From the NCBI GenBank assembly GCA_914767715.1, contig OU612066.1, positions 19,318,283 through 19,382,282 of the forward strand: a stretch of DNA of 64,000 nt, given 5' to 3'. This DNA comes from Membranipora membranacea (Eukaryota; Bryozoa; Gymnolaemata; Cheilostomatida; Membraniporidae). The number at the start of each line of letters is the position of its first letter. Position 1 is the stretch's first letter. Position numbers and translations under genes: made by a program. Below, piece by piece: positions 59,501 through 64,000 of the stretch. The notes under the pieces are model-generated. The model searched no databases. It was not told the DNA's origin and saw only the letters and a program-made list of their open reading frames with translations.

Positions 59501-60971
59501 ACCTAAGTACTAGTAAGAGTGAGATATAAAGCCCAACACAAGAGAACTAGATCATCAACACATATTTTAACTGAACATGTTGTACAACATGCCACACATA
59601 CAATTTACTTGTCAACATCTTTAGATTTATTTTCCAAGCCTTGATCTGTACTGATTTGTATATGTCATGTTACATTATATAGACTTTGGTCTCCCGCTGT
59701 ATGCAGCTCTGAAGCAATGTGAAAACCCAGTACCAGTGAGATATCCTTCAGGTATGCCAATGACAATGAGACATATAAAGACAGTTGAGTGGAAGGACTA
59801 CCCACATTCTATCTCTCACTACAGGGACATTACTTACGTGGGCACTCAGGTTAGTAAAGTCATAGCCTTGGACAGAAGAACTGGCATGGAGAGTGTTTTT
59901 GTAACAATCGAATCACGCAAGCCCGCTCCCAGCACTCCCTGGAAGCCATATTCCCTGTTTGAGGTCAGAAGGAGGCCGACTCGTTCAAACACTACTGATA
60001 GGGAATCAGACTGGGGTACATCGGTCACAGTTCATAACGATCTGGTTTATATTTTAATTAACAAAAAATCCGGCAACCATTCAGTTCAGGTGCGTGACCT
60101 GACTGGAAAATTCATCAGAAAATGGAGTCATCAAGGTCACAAAGATGACTACAGTAAGCTGAGAGTGGTTGGAGATCAGTTAATTATCCTTAATAATGAA
60201 GATAACACTATAGCTGTATATACACTCGATGGAAAACTAGTGAAAAAACTACCATATCCTCATATGAAAAACAGTTGGACTAGTCTAGCTGCATGTGGGG
60301 ACAACTCCATCATAATCTCGGATTATCTCACTGGTATTGTCAGCAGAGTTGATTTGGACATTGGTGAGATAATCTGGACCTCTACACATGTACCGAATCC
60401 AGAGGGAGTGGTCTGCTATAAGAACAGATATGTACTCGTTACAAACAGGAACAGTGATGCCAGGATTTGGATATTGGATATAGATTCAGGTATGTTCAAG
60501 CTCGACTTGAATCTTAGTTTACATACCCAATGTACATCTTCACTTAATTCTGAAAAGATGAGGCTAGACCTGATAAGAACTCAAAGCAAAGTTATCCAAG
60601 GACAAATTTACAAAACATTAGACCAGGCTGGTGTTATCTGCAACTTGCTTACAAATGCCTTCCCATTGATCTTCTCTATTATAGATATCTGTCCTGTTGT
60701 CTCGGTGGTGTAGAGTTTAATCTAGACTCTCCTCACCTCTATACTCTATACTATACTTGTATCATGCTCTAATCATTCATCTTATCACTGTAGCTAATTT
60801 GTGTTTGCCCTGATTGCAGGGGAATATCTGTACGAGATGTCAGGTCATGGTACATTATATGAGAATGTATCAGCTTACGATCTGGATATAGATGATGATG
60901 TGATTATAATACCACGATACTGTTATCCTTACTACGCGACTATACAATACTATCAGCTACTTACTCAATGA
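56580..60971 (+). CDS. RING / B-box / coiled-coil / beta-propeller protein (TRIM-NHL-like E3 ligase)
   Basis: Eight exons: 56580-56749, 57046-57202, 57412-57604, 57835-58031, 58476-58646, 59174-59285, 59683-60489, 60820-60971. Phases fit and the product is 652 residues. A textbook RING-HC lies at residues 16-56 (C16, C19, C30, H34, C37, C40, C53, C56), followed by a B-box-like CCDQC...CVDCQKKLCQQH and a second B-box (YCTEHTSDSYSSTCDRCHQVFCPQC). Residues about 175-330 are a coiled coil. Residues about 340-650 are a beta-propeller with repeated V-x-D-L-x-G and DGK turns (VRDLTGKFIRKW, YTLDGKLVKKL). The layout matches TRIM proteins, most of which act as ubiquitin E3 ligases; the propeller would bind substrate or RNA. 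Strict NHL repeats are not certain. The acceptor of exon 4 (TTCTGGCAG) is the weakest. A decayed relative lies directly upstream. Confidence 0.87.
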
Positions 60972-62454
60972 GACGGTTTCGAGCAAGTCCTGAAGAGGTA
61001 CTGTTGGGATTATATCAATTTTGTATGCTAGTCACTTCTTCATTCATCAGCCCCATTCTTTGGTACATATGCAGTTGCTTAAACTTTGCCTGGATCGCTG
61101 GTAGTGGCATGCCATTTTCCATTACCCTAACCCTTCTCATATCGAATTTAAGGATAAAGTGTAACTTTGTCAAAAAAATCATGTTCAACTACTTGCTACG
61201 AGTAAATGCGTTCTGTCTCGCAATTTTTTTTCGTGTGGCACCTCAAAATGTGATCTTGCATGAATACCAAAAGAGACATAAAATGATGGAATTCCGTTTT
61301 ATTATATTATTGAAGATTTATTTGAGGTAGGTGTAGTTCAATAAGCCAAGCTCAAAACTTTTTGTTTAGTATCAGTATCTGTTACTACTGTTCTTAATTT
61401 TAAAAGCTGTTAAACCTTATCCTCTGTGTTTGTTCTGTAGGACTCAAAGCTCGCCTGTTAAACAGACAGATCGAAACGGAGAACAGCTCCCCACTCTTAT
61501 GCCAAGTCTGATGATCAATAGAATATCCAGATATTGTCGCCATATTCTGCTTGCTCTGACACGGGTCTAGTTAATCATTGACATGCATATCTAACAATAG
61601 CAGGCATGCTTGGCAGGTCATAGTATTACCCGGATAATATCTGTAGGCAGTCAATCTTGTCTCCTGGGCCTGTCTGAGGCGTTTCAAGTGGTGTCCTATT
61701 TTGCGCAGACCATCAAACTATGCTCCCATAATTATTAAATCATGAGATCTCAGTCTGCTTCATGTTTTACTCAACCGGTGTTAGATGGTGAGTTTGAAAT
61801 TTAACTTCTTCTCCGAACTCTCAGAGGACATGATATATTTGCTGTCTAACCGTTCTAAGGCTCTCAGTTAGCTGAGGTTCAAAGTGAATACTAAGTGAGT
61901 GTCGATATCTTATTAATAATTCAGAGAACTCTTCTCTTTTGTAAGCTGTCTCAATATAAAATATCAACATTCATCAGGTCTCTACTTTGTAAAGTGTCAA
62001 CATTGTAATGGTACATTATTGGTAAATAACTGATTTAAAATTTAATGAAAAGTTTATGGACTTTCAATAATATATCGCTCTGATTAATGACTTGATGGGG
62101 CATTGCAGTACATTAGCACTTCTGGTTTTAGACTCCGACGAGACAGGTAAGGTACGCTGACTATAACGAGCACATCCTTAATTCAAGTTATACTAATAAT
62201 AATTAAATGGATAATTTAATAATATAGCAAAAAGAATAATAATGAAATTTACCACCAGGATGACCCGAGATAACAAATCCCCCGCACAGATCAGAGAACT
62301 GAATTTTAGTGAACTTGCAAAATTTAATTTTCAAATCAAGGGATATTTCACCAGACTGCAGTACCATCGTTTTCTTTTGTGATTGGGAATTAAGTAGTAT
62401 GTAATGTATTGATAATTAGAACAATGATGATGATGGTAGATTATCTTAATACAG
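60972..62454. other. Intergenic region
   Basis: No gene is supported. A 120-codon frame at 60968-61330 overlaps the end of the preceding gene. Part of it (about 61088-61180) is a diverged copy of the repeat seen at 3131-3195 and 51699-51800, so it is not taken as a gene. Confidence 0.5.
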
Positions 62455-63085
62455 ATGCAGATGTTCTATCTTCATGCCCTTCTCTTTCTCGTGTACACGG
62501 GCTTGTCGAGCAGCGGTACATCACCACCCAGCCCTGTTCATGGCGTGGATAACTCGTCTATCATCCAGCTATACAATCGTCTCAAATCTGACCTTCCGAA
62601 TCCTCACATAAGACCACGTATAGAGACCCACCAGGAAGTGCTTGTCAATTTCTCTGCTGCCTTGTTTCAGGTCGTTGATGTGGTAAGTTTAAAAAATCAG
62701 CCAATGTTATAATAAATTCAAAACATAAGAAATGAATATAAAAAATAAAATATTGATGGATATATGAGCAATCTCAAGTCTCTGAAGGCATGATAATCAC
62801 ATAGTCCATCTTGAAGATCTTGTCTGTATCAGTCGCTGAAATTAATACTAAGTTCAACTAACTTGTTGACATCTTATTCTTCGTGAGCTTAGTGATAGTT
62901 GCCAGATCAGTTTTAAGTTTTAATTTTGTCATATATGTCAAGTCTCCTCAGACTCTAGTAATTAATTTTTGCATACAGCCTCTTGATTATACTTATATTG
63001 ATATGACAATCCTTATGCTTCATGGCACTATATCTTACAGGACGATGTAAAACAGACTATTACAGCTTTGTTGCACTTTCATATG
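62455..63085 (+). CDS. Nicotinic-type Cys-loop receptor subunit, first two coding exons (3' end outside window)
   Basis: Exon 62455-62682 encodes a signal peptide (MQMFYLHALLFLVYTGLSSS) and the start of a ligand-binding domain: IQLYNRLKSDLPNPHIRPR and EVLVNFSAALFQVVDV. These match the nicotinic pattern of L-x-x-x-L-x-x-x-Y-N-P-x-x-R-P and V-x-V-x-F-x-L-x-L-x-Q-I-I-D-V. Exon 63041-63085 is exactly 45 nt (DDVKQTITALLHFHM), phase 0, corresponding to the DEKNQ...TTNxWL segment. Vertebrate nicotinic receptor genes have a 45-nt exon at the same place. The Cys-loop, membrane helices and binding-loop residues lie outside the window, so ligand and ion selectivity cannot be told. The window ends within the following intron. 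Confidence 0.8.
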
Positions 63086-64000
63086 GTGAGTGAGAATACG
63101 CTCAATACTTACAACAAACGGCAGTCAAGATTTTTCAACTATTTCATGACTTTTTATAACTAAACATTTATGTATAAGACCTGAGAGCTATCACCAACTG
63201 TCACCAGCTGTCATGATAATGTATGTTCATGAAAATACATTTACATTCCCGCATACATTCACATTACATTCACATTACATTCACATTACATTCACATCAC
63301 ATTCACATCACATTCACATTACATTCACATTACATTCACATTACATTCACATTACATTCACATTACATTCACATTACATTCACATTACATTCACATTACA
63401 TTCACATTACATTCACATTACATTCACATTACATTCACATTACATTCACATTACATTCACATTACATTCACATTACATTCACATTACATTCACATTACAT
63501 TCACATTACATTCACATCACATTCACATTACATTCACATTACATTCACAACACCAAACATCCTATATTTTAACTTTGTTTTTTTGTTGTTGCTGTTCAGG
63601 ACATTGATTCGCCTAAATAAAATTTACATACACTGAATATTTAATATTCTAGGTAAAAGTGTTTGTATCAGCTGAATAATTAACGAAACAAATCTTTTTA
63701 ATGCCGCACACTTATAAATATTTCCCACCATGACTACAACAAAAGAAGACAGCAGCCATTAATAGCTATGTATTGGATATTACAGGCATTATTTTGTGTC
63801 CTGCACTTATTCCTTTATGAACAGCACAATTTTATTATAAATTTGGGAGAGGAGGAATTTTTTATAGTAAAATATAAAATAGCAATGTTTAAGAGGGGGT
63901 GGGGGATGGAATTTTTTAAGTTATTTTCTGGAGAAAAGTCATAAAAATGAGAAGATACATTGCTCAGTTGCCATCCAGTTATTTTTCGGTCGATCATTCT
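63086..64000 (+). other. Intron of the Cys-loop receptor gene (to window end)
   Basis: No exon that continues the receptor could be found. The candidate acceptor TTGCTGTTCAG at 63600 leads to a TAA after six codons without the expected Trp-rich segment. The minisatellite at 63253-63549 takes up a third of it. Confidence 0.55.
63253..63549 (+). repeat. 11-bp minisatellite (ACATTCACATT)n
   Basis: About 27 tandem copies of ACATTCACATT, with a few ACATTCACATC variants near 63286-63310 and 63510. Because 11 is not a multiple of three, the array stays open in more than one frame and encodes an HSHYIHITFTL-type 11-residue repeat. That explains the long open frames here, which are not genes. Confidence 0.95.

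Noticed and set aside
60968-61330. 120-codon frame after the RING/propeller gene
   Set aside because: It overlaps the previous stop and includes a diverged repeat fragment.
63213-63636. Two overlapping long open frames rich in His, Ile and Thr
   Set aside because: They are translations of the 11-bp minisatellite, which has no stop in these frames; no gene context.

Overview
This is a stretch of animal nuclear DNA. It is AT-rich, its genes are split by GT-AG introns, and its products are metazoan: a DYRK1A kinase, a Jun bZIP factor, a clathrin light chain, ARF1, a RING/B-box/propeller protein and a Cys-loop receptor. Introns of roughly 0.2-3 kb, an ankyrin-Mab21 fusion gene and many small palindromic repeats fit an invertebrate, possibly an early-branching one. 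The phylum cannot be fixed from the sequence. All exon models were made by hand from splice signals, reading-phase continuity and remembered protein families; no alignment or transcript was available.

Layout. 380-1603 (+): 3' end of a ZCCHC9-like zinc-knuckle gene. 2250-3840: remains of a non-LTR retrotransposon. 4062-7125 (+): a large ankyrin-repeat protein ending in a Mab-21/cGAS-like nucleotidyltransferase domain. 9700-20278 (-): a nine-exon DYRK1A kinase gene with a foldback element in one intron. 20.3-27.8 kb: gene-poor and rich in dispersed inverted repeats. 27776-27892 (+): the 38-residue oligosaccharyltransferase subunit OST4. 28764-29045 (+): a small unidentified reading frame. 30287-32223 (+): ARF1. 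34835-40003 (+): an uncharacterised charged protein whose second intron holds, on the opposite strand, a complete peripherin-2/ROM1-like tetraspanin (35534-38404). 40932-42035 (+): intronless Jun with CRE and AP-1 sites upstream. 43329-46582 (+): clathrin light chain. 47461-51458 (+): a coiled-coil protein resembling Hinderin. 54240-55929 (+): a broken beta-propeller copy. 56580-60971 (+): an intact RING/B-box/coiled-coil/propeller protein. 62455 to beyond the end (+): first exons of a nicotinic-type Cys-loop receptor, with an 11-bp minisatellite in the following intron.

The genes do not form an operon or a single pathway; most are housekeeping or signalling genes. The most unusual items are the ankyrin-Mab21 protein, which keeps all three predicted catalytic acids and may be a nucleic-acid sensor; the peripherin-like tetraspanin nested in another gene; the cluster of Jun/CREB-type sites before Jun; and several foldback elements, two of them bounded by clear target-site duplications.
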